Origin: an uncultured Clostridia bacterium
GTDB taxonomy: Bacteria > Bacillota > Clostridia > Christensenellales > Aristaeellaceae
Reading direction: 5' to 3'
Assembly (NCBI GenBank): GCA_946409855.1
Contig: CAMJXZ010000028.1
Location: forward strand, 1 to 16,611
DNA: 16,611 nt
This document shows, piece by piece, positions 1 through 6,229 of this stretch. The position numbers and the translations under genes are program-made. A model generated the notes under the pieces. It made no database searches, had not been told where the DNA came from, and saw only the letters and a program-made list of their open reading frames with translations. The first letter of the stretch is position 1. Each line of letters starts with the position of its first letter.

Positions 1-348
1 ATCCTGGAGGACCTTGCGCATCGTCCCGGCCAGCACCGAGAAGGGGAAGGTTTCCCTGGGCAGGCGGGGCGCGGGCCGCGCCGCCGCGGGATGCTGGGCG
101 GCCGGAGCAAAGTAGCCCCCGTCCCGCCGGTACAGCACGAAATAGCCGCTGCGCTGCCGGGCCTGCAGGTAGCCCTCCTCGCACAGCAGGGCGTAGGCGT
201 GTTCCGCCGTGATCACGCTGACGCCTTCTTTTTCGGCCGTCGCCCGCTTGGAGGGGGTCCGGGCGCCCCAGGGCCAGGCGCCGGACAGGATCTGCTCCCG
301 CAGGGTTTCATAGAGGCGGAGGTAGGCCGGTTTCGGTTGACTGCTCAT
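1..348 (-). CDS. MocR-type GntR regulator, N-terminal part (runs off left edge)
   Basis: This is the first 116 codons of a leftward gene that continues beyond position 1. The start is the ATG at 346-348, and the protein begins MSSQPKPAYLRLYETLREQI. Residues 8-75 form a GntR-type winged helix: LREQILSGAW, then the helix-turn-helix around TPSKRATAEKEGVSVITAEHAYALL, then the wing LQARQRSGYFVL. The following segment, FSVLAGTMRKVLQD, resembles the linker into the aminotransferase-like domain of MocR/PdxR/GabR proteins; that domain would lie outside the window. MocR regulators usually bind PLP and control amino-acid, GABA or vitamin B6 genes, often divergently transcribed ones. This gene diverges from an ECF S-component operon, which is a likely target. 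The nearest purine-rich site (AGGAG) sits 16 nt before the ATG, which is long. A plain GntR regulator cannot be fully excluded without the C-terminus. Confidence 0.8.
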   Translation of the reverse strand, partial: MSSQPKPAYLRLYETLREQILSGAWPWGARTPSKRATAEKEGVSVITAEHAYALLCEEGYLQARQRSGYFVLYRRDGGYFAPAAQHPAAARPAPRLPRETFPFSVLAGTMRKVLQD

Positions 349-372
349 CTGGTCTTATGTTTTTCTCCTGTT

Positions 373-394
373 CTGGATATTTTATTATATCCAG
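373..394. promoter_or_regulatory. Inverted repeat over a minus-strand -10 box in the divergent regulator/transporter gap
   Basis: CTGGATAT (373-380) and ATATCCAG (387-394) form a perfect 8-bp inverted repeat around a 6-bp spacer. Read on the minus strand, the repeat contains a TATAAT hexamer (384-389) that could be the -10 box of the MocR-type gene; no good -35 lies at the expected distance. A weak extended -10 for the plus-strand operon (TGATACACT at 400-408) lies just beside it. The position suits an autoregulatory operator, but this is inference. MocR proteins often use direct repeats, so another factor may bind here. Confidence 0.4.
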
Positions 395-444
395 TTCCAT
401 GATACACTCTTCCCGATCCGTTTGCAAGAGGAGGATTGAACACG

Positions 445-1005
445 ATGAAGAAAAAAAGCGTGAACGCGTATGTACTTACTTTTGTGGGCGTGATGGCGGC
501 CATGGTCTTTGTGGTGACCATTTTCCGCTTCCCCCTGCTGGGCAGCAAGGTACATTTTGCCAACGCGGTCTGCCTGCTGGCCGGGATGCTGCTGGGGCCC
601 TGGTGGGGCGGGCTGGCGGCCGGGCTGGGCTCCGCGCTGTACGACCTGACGATGTACAACGAGGGCATCGTCAACGTCCTGATCACCTTTGTGACCAAGT
701 TCGCCATGGGCTGGGTCTGCGGCAAGCTGGCGCAGACGAAAGACGGCAATCCTTCCCCCGTCCGCACCATCCTGGCTTCCGTCGCCGGCGCGCTGACTTA
801 TGTGGCGCTGTACATGCTGAAGACCTACATCTTTCAGCGTTTCGTGTACGGGTTCCCGCTGGACGCCGTAGGTGCGACCATGGTTTCCAAGCTGATCCCT
901 TCCCTGATCAACGCCGGGGTGGCGGTGGTCGCCGCGCCGGCCTTCTATCACGCGCTGCGTCCGGCGCTGCGGGCGGCGGGCATCTGGGACCAGCTGACGG
1001 CGTGA
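445..1005 (+). CDS. ECF transporter S component (vitamin-type uptake)
   Basis: This is a 186-aa integral membrane protein. The start is ATG 445, placed 10 nt after a strong AGAGGAGG site (427-434); a TTG at 436 is in frame but lies only 1 nt from that site. The sequence has about five to six hydrophobic segments: VNAYVLTFVGVMAAMVFVV, the Gly/Trp-rich CLLAGMLLGPWWGGLAAGLG, VLITFVTKFAMGWVCG, ILASVAGALTYVALYML and a final helix near GVAVVAAPAFYHAL. The sequence LLGPWWGGLAAGLGSALYDL followed by FVTKFAMGW is typical of the riboflavin/pantothenate-like S-component superfamily. S components bind a vitamin or small metabolite and dock onto a shared EcfAA'T energising module, which is not encoded here. 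The substrate is not readable from sequence. The MocR-type neighbour makes a B6-type substrate possible, but this is only a guess. It is the first gene of an operon with the P1 peptidase (19-nt gap). Confidence 0.85.
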   Translation: MKKKSVNAYVLTFVGVMAAMVFVVTIFRFPLLGSKVHFANAVCLLAGMLLGPWWGGLAAGLGSALYDLTMYNEGIVNVLITFVTKFAMGWVCGKLAQTKDGNPSPVRTILASVAGALTYVALYMLKTYIFQRFVYGFPLDAVGATMVSKLIPSLINAGVAVVAAPAFYHALRPALRAAGIWDQLTA

Positions 1006-1024
1006 CGGAGAGGAAGACAAGACG

Positions 1025-2074
1025 ATGCGGTTTGAAGACCTGAACGTGCCGGTCGGCGAGATGGAAAGCGGCCCCCTGCGCCGCATCAGCGACGTGCCCG
1101 GGGTGACCGTGGGCCACTGCACCGTGACCGGGCCGCGGCACCAGACGGGGGTCACGGTGGTGATGCCCTGCGCCGACGACCCCTACGAGCGGAAACTGCC
1201 CTGCGCGGCTTTTGTCCTGAACGGCTTCGGCAAAACCCAGGGCCTGATGCAGGTCGAGGAGCTGGGCCAGCTGGAGACGCCGATCGCCCTGACCAACACG
1301 CTGAACGTGGGGAAGGTGCACGACGCGCTGGTTTCCTACGTGCTGGCCGAGGAGGCAAAGCGGGGCGTTTCCGTCCGCACCCTCAACCCGGTGGTCTGCG
1401 AGTGCAACGACGCGTCCCTCAACGACATCGGGGAGCGGGTCATCGGCGAGCGCGAAGTGCTTGCGGCCATCCGCACTGCGGCGGCGGATTTTCCGGTAGG
1501 CGCTGTCGGGGCCGGGCGGGGCATGACCTGCCACGGGTTAAAGGGCGGCATCGGCAGCGCGTCCCGGATCATCCGGGCGGAAGGCAGCGCGTATACCGTG
1601 GGCGTGCTGGCGCTGACCAACCATGGCCGGCTGCACGACCTGCGCGTGGACGGCGAGCCCGTCGGCCGGGAAATCGAACAGAAGCTGACGGAGGATCTTC
1701 CGGACAAGGGCAGCTGCATCCTGATCCTGGCGACGGATCTGCCGGCCACCGACCGGCAGCTCAAGCGGATTTTACGGCGCTGTTCGGTCGGGCTGATCCG
1801 CCTGGGGTCCTTCATCGGCCACGGCAGCGGGGAGGTCTTTCTCGGTTTTTCCACCGCGAACCGGATCCCGCGGGACGATCCGGGCCTGACGCAGCCCTGC
1901 CGGCGGCTGAACGAAGACCGGATGGACCTGGTATTCCGGGCGGCGGCGGAGTGCGCGGAAGAGGCGGTGCTGGATTCCCTCGCCGCGGCGGAAACGGTCA
2001 CCGGCCCGGACGGGACCACCCGGACGGCCCTGCCGGATATCTGGCCGCCAAAGCGGGAGGAAAGGCCATGCTGA
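1025..2074 (+). CDS. P1 (S58/DmpA-BapA) family N-terminal aminopeptidase
   Basis: This 349-aa protein is of usual family length. The start is ATG 1025 behind GAGAGGAAG. P1 enzymes are made as inactive precursors that cut themselves at a Gly-Ser bond; the new N-terminal Ser is the nucleophile, and the two chains form an alpha-beta-beta-alpha N-terminal-nucleophile hydrolase. Here the cleavage site is Gly229-Ser230 in DKGSCILILATD. The other expected catalytic residues are Ser268 and Glu270 in GHGSGEVFLGFSTAN. The Ser-to-Ser spacing of 38 and the Ser-x-Glu pair match those known for BapA (Ser250, Ser288, Glu290). The N-terminal DVPGVTVGHCTV and the central VGAGRGMTCHGLKGGIGSAS are also family hallmarks. 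Such enzymes release N-terminal residues from small peptides, amides or esters, some with D- or beta-amino acids; the substrate here is unknown. No signal peptide is visible, so it is probably cytoplasmic. Its last 7 nt overlap the next gene. Confidence 0.93.
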   Translation: MRFEDLNVPVGEMESGPLRRISDVPGVTVGHCTVTGPRHQTGVTVVMPCADDPYERKLPCAAFVLNGFGKTQGLMQVEELGQLETPIALTNTLNVGKVHDALVSYVLAEEAKRGVSVRTLNPVVCECNDASLNDIGERVIGEREVLAAIRTAAADFPVGAVGAGRGMTCHGLKGGIGSASRIIRAEGSAYTVGVLALTNHGRLHDLRVDGEPVGREIEQKLTEDLPDKGSCILILATDLPATDRQLKRILRRCSVGLIRLGSFIGHGSGEVFLGFSTANRIPRDDPGLTQPCRRLNEDRMDLVFRAAAECAEEAVLDSLAAAETVTGPDGTTRTALPDIWPPKREERPC

Positions 2075-2727
2075 TGATCCTGCTGCGGAAGAACGGATAT
2101 GTGGCCTGCGTGAAACCCCGGGGCGTATCCTCCGAAAACGGGACGCCGGCCTGCCCGGGCATGCCGGAGCTGGTGGCCCGGGCCCTGCAGGTCCCGGCGG
2201 AACAGGTGCTGACCGTTCACCGGCTGGACCGGGAAACGGGCGGCGTGATGCTGTACGCGCTGAACCGGGCCGCGGCGGCCGCCCTGTCCGCGCTGATCGC
2301 CGAGGGGAAGCTGCGGAAGGAATACCTGGCTGTGACGGAAGGGGTTCCTCCTGAACCGGACGGACAGTGGGAGGATCTTCTGTTCTGGGACCGGACGAAA
2401 CGGAAAAGCTACCCCGTCCGGCAGGAACGGCGCGGGGTAAAGGAAGCGTCGCTGCGGTATACCACCCTGGAAGCCCGGGAAAACCGGGCGCTTTTGCGTG
2501 TGGAACCCCTGACGGGGCGGACGCATCAGATCCGGGTGCAGTGCGCTTCCCGCGGGCTGCCCCTGTGGGGAGACCGCAAATACGGCGGGAAGGAAAAGGA
2601 AGGGTTCGGCCTGTGGTGCCAAAGCCTGTCCTTTGAGGACGGAACGGACGGATCATGGGTCCGGGTGGCGGCCGATCCGCCGGATGAACAGCCGTGGACG
2701 GGGTTTGATTTGTCCCCGGAAAGGTGA
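2068..2727 (+). CDS. RluA-family pseudouridine synthase (short form)
   Basis: This 219-aa protein is predicted to isomerise a uridine in rRNA or tRNA to pseudouridine. The catalytic Asp54 lies in VHRLDRETGGVMLYA. The C-terminal motif RTHQIRVQCASRGLPLWGD with KYGG is the standard RluA-family RNA-binding block. The N-terminal stretch YVACVKPRGVSSENG matches the usual KPxG entry motif. No S4 domain precedes the catalytic domain, and the length fits the compact RluA forms. The start ATG 2068 lies 7 nt after GGAGG and overlaps the end of the P1 peptidase gene, so the two are probably translationally coupled; ATG 2074 is a less well-placed alternative. The target site and gene name cannot be assigned from sequence. 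Confidence 0.93.
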   Translation: MLMILLRKNGYVACVKPRGVSSENGTPACPGMPELVARALQVPAEQVLTVHRLDRETGGVMLYALNRAAAAALSALIAEGKLRKEYLAVTEGVPPEPDGQWEDLLFWDRTKRKSYPVRQERRGVKEASLRYTTLEARENRALLRVEPLTGRTHQIRVQCASRGLPLWGDRKYGGKEKEGFGLWCQSLSFEDGTDGSWVRVAADPPDEQPWTGFDLSPER

Positions 2728-2804
2728 AAACAGCGGCAAAAAACACGGATTTTCCTAATATATAGGATATTATGGGAAAATTCCTTCCAATGTGTACAGA
2801 TCAT

Positions 2805-2833
2805 TTGACAGGCGGCCGTTTCTTTGCTATAAT
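2805..2833 (+). promoter_or_regulatory. Consensus sigma-A promoter of the FadR-type regulator
   Basis: TTGACA (2805-2810), a 17-bp spacer and TATAAT (2828-2833) form a perfect consensus promoter about 50 bp before the GntR start. Upstream are a TCCTA-N5-TAGGA inverted repeat (2753-2767) and a TGTACA palindrome (2793-2798) inside a tGTgtACa context. The latter resembles the GT/AC half-sites used by FadR-type GntR proteins and sits just upstream of the -35. Autoregulation is possible but is inferred only. Confidence 0.85.
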
Positions 2834-2883
2834 ATGGGCGGAAATCTACCAAAACTCACCGCGCTTAGAAACGGGGTAATGGT

Positions 2884-3576
2884 ATGAGCCGCAGTCAAAA
2901 CGAGAAACTCTACATGAAGGCCTTCCGGGAGATCCGCCAATACATTGTGGACAAGGATCTGCAGCCCGGGGATCTGCTGCCGACCGAACAGCAGCTGTGC
3001 CAGAAGCTGGGCGTCAGCCGGAACGTGCTGCGGGAAGCCATCAAAAGCATGGAAGTCATGGGGATGATCGAAGCCTGCCCCGGCCGCGGGACGGTGCTTT
3101 GCCCGTTCAGCCTGGAGTTCCTGCTGCAGAACGTGCTCTGCTTTGCCGGGCGGGATCAGAACCGGCGGGTGGAGGAGCTGGCCGGGCTTCAAAAGACGCT
3201 GGAGCTCAGCTATATGCGGGAAGCGTTTCGTTCTCTTTCCCCGACCGCGGTGCAGGAGCTTCGCCTTCTGGCGGGCATGCTGCGGGAATTGGACGAGCCC
3301 GGCATGGAAGCGCTCAAGCTGCACCACCGCTTTCACGCCCTGCTGTTCCGCGAGGTGGACAATCACCTCCTGCGGGATCTGCTGGACGCGGTGGACGTGA
3401 TTCAGCAGACCTATCACAACAGCGAGCATCTGCCCGCCCTGCCGGATACTGAGCTGGTGGACGGCGTGGTACGCGCGCTGGAAGAATATAATTTCCAGGC
3501 CTTTGCGCAGGCCATGGACGCTTATTTTTCCAAAGGGATCTTTGAAAAGAAAAACATCGATTATTACGAGTGCTGA
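2884..3576 (+). CDS. FadR-subfamily GntR transcriptional regulator
   Basis: This 230-aa regulator is of typical length. Residues 8-75 are a GntR winged helix: IRQYIVDKDLQPGDLLPTEQ, the recognition region LGVSRNVLREAIKSMEVMGMI, and the wing PGRGTVL. Residues 85-220 form an all-helical FCD-type effector domain, with the family signature LHHRFHALLFREVDNHLL. FCD domains commonly bind a metal plus an organic acid or sugar acid through Asp and three His residues. Here the two C-terminal His positions, expected before the AL of VVRAL and after the QAM segment, appear replaced by Val and Tyr, so metal binding may be lost or changed. The effector and target genes are unknown. The start ATG 2884 has a weak ribosome site (GGGGT). 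The gene is monocistronic between its own promoter and a terminator. Confidence 0.9.
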   Translation: MSRSQNEKLYMKAFREIRQYIVDKDLQPGDLLPTEQQLCQKLGVSRNVLREAIKSMEVMGMIEACPGRGTVLCPFSLEFLLQNVLCFAGRDQNRRVEELAGLQKTLELSYMREAFRSLSPTAVQELRLLAGMLRELDEPGMEALKLHHRFHALLFREVDNHLLRDLLDAVDVIQQTYHNSEHLPALPDTELVDGVVRALEEYNFQAFAQAMDAYFSKGIFEKKNIDYYEC

Positions 3577-3590
3577 AGGAAAGAAAAAAG

Positions 3591-3629
3591 AAACCGCCGC
3601 AGACAGACCGTGCTGCGGCGGTTTTCTTT
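3591..3629. terminator. Bidirectional intrinsic terminator between convergent genes
   Basis: AAACCGCCGCAG (3591-3602) pairs perfectly with CTGCGGCGGTTT (3613-3624) around a 10-nt loop. On the plus strand a TTTTCTTT tract follows the stem, terminating the GntR gene. On the minus strand a longer CTTTTTTCTTT tract follows, so it can also stop the SH3-like gene 186 bp away. Between 3630 and 3809 I see no gene. Confidence 0.88.
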
Positions 3630-3809
3630 GACTTGGGCGGACAGACAGATTGGGCGTTCGGTCGGGTCATTTTATGGATCGTGCTCGCGGAAGGGCACGG
3701 CGTACCGGAGCAGATATGGACGAACCGGACCGCGGATCAGTTTCTGATATCCGGCGGTAAAAGGGTGCGGCAGGGGATGGAGATCAGGCGGAGTATCAGT
3801 CCCTAAAGA

Positions 3810-4733
3810 TCATTCGTCCGGCAGTTCCGAGAGGAGCCACTCCTGGTTGTAGAACCGCTGGACGGCGGTCCACAGGTTGGCGACGGTGCCGTCTTCCCGT
3901 TCGATGCGGCATTTGACCCACCACCCGCCGGTGGCCGGGTCGTAATGCCTGGCCAGCACCAGCACCGGCTTGTTCTGCAGGTAATAAATGCCGGTTTCCT
4001 CATCGTGAACAGACGGACCGCTCCGGGTGGCCAGCCGCTGGTTGGCGATGCCCCAGACGCCGGAAAAGCCGACAGCGGGATCCACATAATTCCAGGGCTC
4101 GGCGGTGGGCTGCGGGGTTGCGATGGGCGCGGCGGTTGGAAGCTGTACCGGTTCCCGTGCGGGCGGCTGAACAGGGGCGGGATCCGGAGATATATCCAGG
4201 CCGGCCAGGGCGTCCAGGGGAACAAATCCCCTTTTCCAGGAAGCCCCGCGCCGTACTTCGACATAGGCCCACTTATTCTCCAGGGTCGCCAGGAACCAGC
4301 AGGGATCGCCGGCCCGAAGGGAATCGATCGGGGAAGCGGAGATGATCGGGTCGTCCGTCAGTTCGCAGTTCCGGGCCAGCCATACCTCCCGGTAGTCGAA
4401 GGAGAGGGCTTTGAATACAGCGCCGTAGGAGGCTTCGTACAGGCGGTCTTTGGCGCGGGCGCCGTCGATGTACCCCAGGCGGTACTGCCCGGAACCTGTC
4501 TGATAGCCGATCAGCAGCCAGCCGTTCTCCTCCCCGTATACACGGGCCTTGCCAGGGGAGCCGTACTGCGCTTTCCCGGAGGCGGCCCGGAAATACGTGG
4601 TAGAGGGCCCGGAATAGACGGCGGGGGAGTAGCTGAAGCGGCAGGTAAAAAACGAGTCCAGCGTTTCCGCCGGGCAGGAAAGCGGCAGCGTCAGCAGGAC
4701 CAGCAGACACAGGACAGAAAAGCGTTTTTTCAC
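3810..4733 (-). CDS. Secreted protein with three SH3-like modules
   Basis: This 307-aa exported protein starts at a GTG (4731-4733) placed 8 nt after GGGAGG. The signal peptide is MKKRFSVLCLLVLLTLPLSCPA, probably cut near Ala22; Cys20 does not give a good lipobox. Three SH3b-like repeats can be seen. The first is at about 36-92 (VYSGPSTTYFRAASGKAQYG, then GWLLIGYQ and RLGYID). The second is at about 115-173 (REVWLARNCELTDDPIISA, then WAYVEVRRG and RGFVPL). The third is at about 228-295 (RLATRSGPSVHDEETG, then WWVKCRIE). A Pro-rich linker (about 182-213) separates modules two and three. Bacterial SH3b modules usually bind cell-wall peptides or glycans. No catalytic domain is present, so a cell-wall-associated or sensory role is inferred. 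It is transcribed alone. Confidence 0.85.
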   Translation of the reverse strand: MKKRFSVLCLLVLLTLPLSCPAETLDSFFTCRFSYSPAVYSGPSTTYFRAASGKAQYGSPGKARVYGEENGWLLIGYQTGSGQYRLGYIDGARAKDRLYEASYGAVFKALSFDYREVWLARNCELTDDPIISASPIDSLRAGDPCWFLATLENKWAYVEVRRGASWKRGFVPLDALAGLDISPDPAPVQPPAREPVQLPTAAPIATPQPTAEPWNYVDPAVGFSGVWGIANQRLATRSGPSVHDEETGIYYLQNKPVLVLARHYDPATGGWWVKCRIEREDGTVANLWTAVQRFYNQEWLLSELPDE

Positions 4734-4765
4734 AGGGGATCCCTCCCGGAATATCTTCTGTCAGA

Positions 4766-4774
4766 ATGATACCA
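4766..4774 (-). promoter_or_regulatory. Possible extended -10 promoter of the SH3-like gene
   Basis: On the minus strand the sequence TGG-TATCAT (4774 down to 4766) is an extended -10 element about 35 bp before the GTG start. No -35 resembling TTGACA lies at the matching distance, so this is tentative. Confidence 0.3.
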
Positions 4775-4812
4775 CAGAAAAGCGGAAGCGGCCCAGATTT
4801 GTTACATTCGGG

Positions 4813-4845
4813 AAAAAGAAAAAAGGCGCGGCGGCATACTGCGCC
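4813..4845 (-). terminator. Possible second minus-strand terminator
   Basis: GGCGCGG (4825-4831) pairs with CTGCGCC (4839-4845), with one G-U pair. On the minus strand the stem is followed by TTTTTTCTTTTT (4824-4813). It lies just downstream of the stronger hairpin at 4860-4889 and would act as a back-up stop for the 395-aa secreted protein gene, shielding the SH3-like gene. Confidence 0.6.
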
Positions 4846-4859
4846 AGGAAGATGAGAAC

Positions 4860-4889
4860 AAAAAAAACCTCCCCGCCGGAGCGGGGAGG
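4860..4889 (-). terminator. Strong intrinsic terminator of the 395-aa secreted protein gene
   Basis: On the minus strand CCTCCCCGC, a TCCG loop and GCGGGGAGG form a 9-bp GC-rich stem (4889-4868). It is followed by eight T residues (4867-4860). It lies about 40 bp after the stop codon at 4930. Confidence 0.92.
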
Positions 4890-4929
4890 CCTTTGCTATA
4901 AAGCCTTGTCAGTTTATCTGAATCTCAGA

Positions 4930-6117
4930 TTACTTGACGCGGGGGGATTTGAAGTAGGTGCAGGGATACTTGATGCCCTTGACCTGCTTGCCGTGGCCCG
5001 GCGCATACCACTTGCCGAGGTTGTTGCCGCTGCCGGAAACAGCCTTCAGGGAGCCGTTCTTGTAGTATTCACCATAGACCACTTCGTCAGCGGTGTAGTG
5101 GTGGGCAGAAGCGATCACCGGGCTGGTGGGGTCAGTAGGATCAGCGTGGAAGTTGGTGCTGGGCATGTTGCCGGGGAGCTTGGTGATCATCGCGTCAGCG
5201 GGGTTCTTGTCAGACGGCCAGCTGAAGAGGTGATTCTCGAGCATGGTAACAGTGTTGGGAGCATAGGTGATCTTGTACACTTCGTTCTCGGTGGGCGCGA
5301 AGGAAATCCTGTAGGTAGCCAGGTTCTGCTTCGCATCGTTGCGCCATTCGGTCTCAACACGGACGATGGGGTTGCCGGCCGGATAGTCAGCGCAGACAGA
5401 GAAGGTGTAGTAGAAGGTGTCAAAGCGAATTTTGTGGGTCCGTTCGTAAGCGCTGGTGGAAGCGACGGTCACCCGTTCATACTTCACGGTGGTGGTAGCG
5501 CCTTCGAAGCCAGTGCGGAAGAAATCGGTTTCGGGCATCACATACTCGATGGAGGTGATGTTGCCAGCGCGGCCGAAGGAAATCTTTACTTCAGTGCCGT
5601 CTTCATAGGTCTTGCCGGCAGAGTAGGGATAGTCGCCGCCGGTCACGTGCCAGGTGGGCTTGCCGGTAATAGGATCGCAGGGGCCGCTGGCAGACCAGGT
5701 GCCAGGCTGACGCAGGTGGCCTTCCATAGAGGTCTGCGCATGGCCGTCTTCATCAATCTCCAGGTTCTCCCAGCCTTCGGCCCAGACAACGCCGGCCCAG
5801 TCAGGCTTGAAAGCATTGCCGTCGCCATCGGTGAACCAAAGATCGATGTCAGCGTCTTCCACAGCCAGGATGGGGCAGGGATTATCGCTTACATGTGCAT
5901 CAGGATCAGCAGGATTGCCCCAAGTGGGGATGCTCTCGGTCTTGGTGCTCAGGAAGAACACTTTGTCCCAGATGTCATCGATCGTGGGGACATCACCGAG
6001 CTTGCCCAGCTTGGAGGGGATGAAGACGGAGGTGTCTTCCGCCAGCGCCATGGCCGACAGGGACATCACCATCAGCGCAACAAGAGCTACGCTCAGGATC
6101 CGGGTGATTTTCTTCAT
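4930..6117 (-). CDS. Secreted protein of unknown family, paralogue A
   Basis: This 395-aa exported protein starts at ATG 6117, 9 nt after GAGAGG. The signal peptide MKKITRILSVALVALMVMSLSAMALA is probably cut before Glu27. I do not recognise a named domain in the rest. It is clearly homologous over its length to the protein at 7738-8877. The most conserved part is residues 106-163: PDWAGV, WAEG, ENLE, then SMEGHLRQPGTWSASGPCDP followed by ITGKP, WHVTGGDY. The C-terminal blocks at 339-395 are HHYTADE, YGEYYKNG, GSGN, KWY, PGHGK, VKG and a final FKSPRVK. The mature region is rich in Asp, Glu and aromatic residues and has no predicted membrane span, sortase motif or cell-wall anchor, so a freely secreted or loosely wall-bound protein is inferred. 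It is transcribed alone, from a consensus promoter to a strong terminator, suggesting high expression. Confidence 0.9.
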   Translation of the reverse strand: MKKITRILSVALVALMVMSLSAMALAEDTSVFIPSKLGKLGDVPTIDDIWDKVFFLSTKTESIPTWGNPADPDAHVSDNPCPILAVEDADIDLWFTDGDGNAFKPDWAGVVWAEGWENLEIDEDGHAQTSMEGHLRQPGTWSASGPCDPITGKPTWHVTGGDYPYSAGKTYEDGTEVKISFGRAGNITSIEYVMPETDFFRTGFEGATTTVKYERVTVASTSAYERTHKIRFDTFYYTFSVCADYPAGNPIVRVETEWRNDAKQNLATYRISFAPTENEVYKITYAPNTVTMLENHLFSWPSDKNPADAMITKLPGNMPSTNFHADPTDPTSPVIASAHHYTADEVVYGEYYKNGSLKAVSGSGNNLGKWYAPGHGKQVKGIKYPCTYFKSPRVK

Positions 6118-6142
6118 AGTGGTGTACCTCTCTTTTTTTTCG

Positions 6143-6155
6143 CCAACTTTGTTGG
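6143..6155 (-). promoter_or_regulatory. CCAAC-N3-GTTGG inverted repeat at the transcript start, paralogue A
   Basis: On the minus strand CCAACAAAGTTGG starts 9 bp after the -10 box, so it covers the expected first transcribed bases. The same repeat sits at the same distance in the promoter of the second paralogue (8903-8915), with a different three-base centre. It could be an operator or a hairpin at the extreme 5' end of the mRNA. Confidence 0.6.
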
Positions 6156-6164
6156 TTTGTACAT

Positions 6165-6193
6165 ATTATAGCTCCTTATCATTCTCTTGTCAA
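6165..6193 (-). promoter_or_regulatory. Consensus sigma-A promoter of paralogue A
   Basis: On the minus strand TTGACA (6193-6188), a 17-bp spacer and TATAAT (6170-6165) make a perfect consensus promoter 48 bp before the ATG. A/T-rich sequence just upstream could act as an UP element. Confidence 0.92.
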
Positions 6194-6229
6194 TAGGTTT
6201 TTGGAAAAAATGTGATCAAATTATGAACG
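6187..6229 (-). repeat. 43-bp promoter-upstream repeat, copy 1
   Basis: This 43-bp block includes the -35 box and the A/T-rich sequence upstream. It matches positions 8947-8989 with only two differences. It marks the shared origin or shared control of the two secreted paralogue genes, and lies in non-coding DNA where such identity is unexpected without selection or recent exchange. Confidence 0.9.

Noticed and set aside
3570..3806. A 78-codon plus-strand frame after the GntR gene
   Set aside because: It runs through the bidirectional terminator hairpin and has no ribosome site or recognisable features.
3672..3809. In-frame open stretch of 45 codons after the TGA of the SH3-like gene (minus strand)
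   Set aside because: It could be read as a stop-codon read-through extension, but 45 open codons in GC-rich DNA are expected by chance and the sequence shows no fourth SH3 module or read-through signal.
4852..6171. A 439-codon plus-strand frame opposite paralogue A, with a similar 370-codon frame at 7798-8910 opposite paralogue B
   Set aside because: The two resemble each other only because the genes beneath them are paralogous. The minus-strand readings have signal peptides, ribosome sites, promoters and terminators; these do not.
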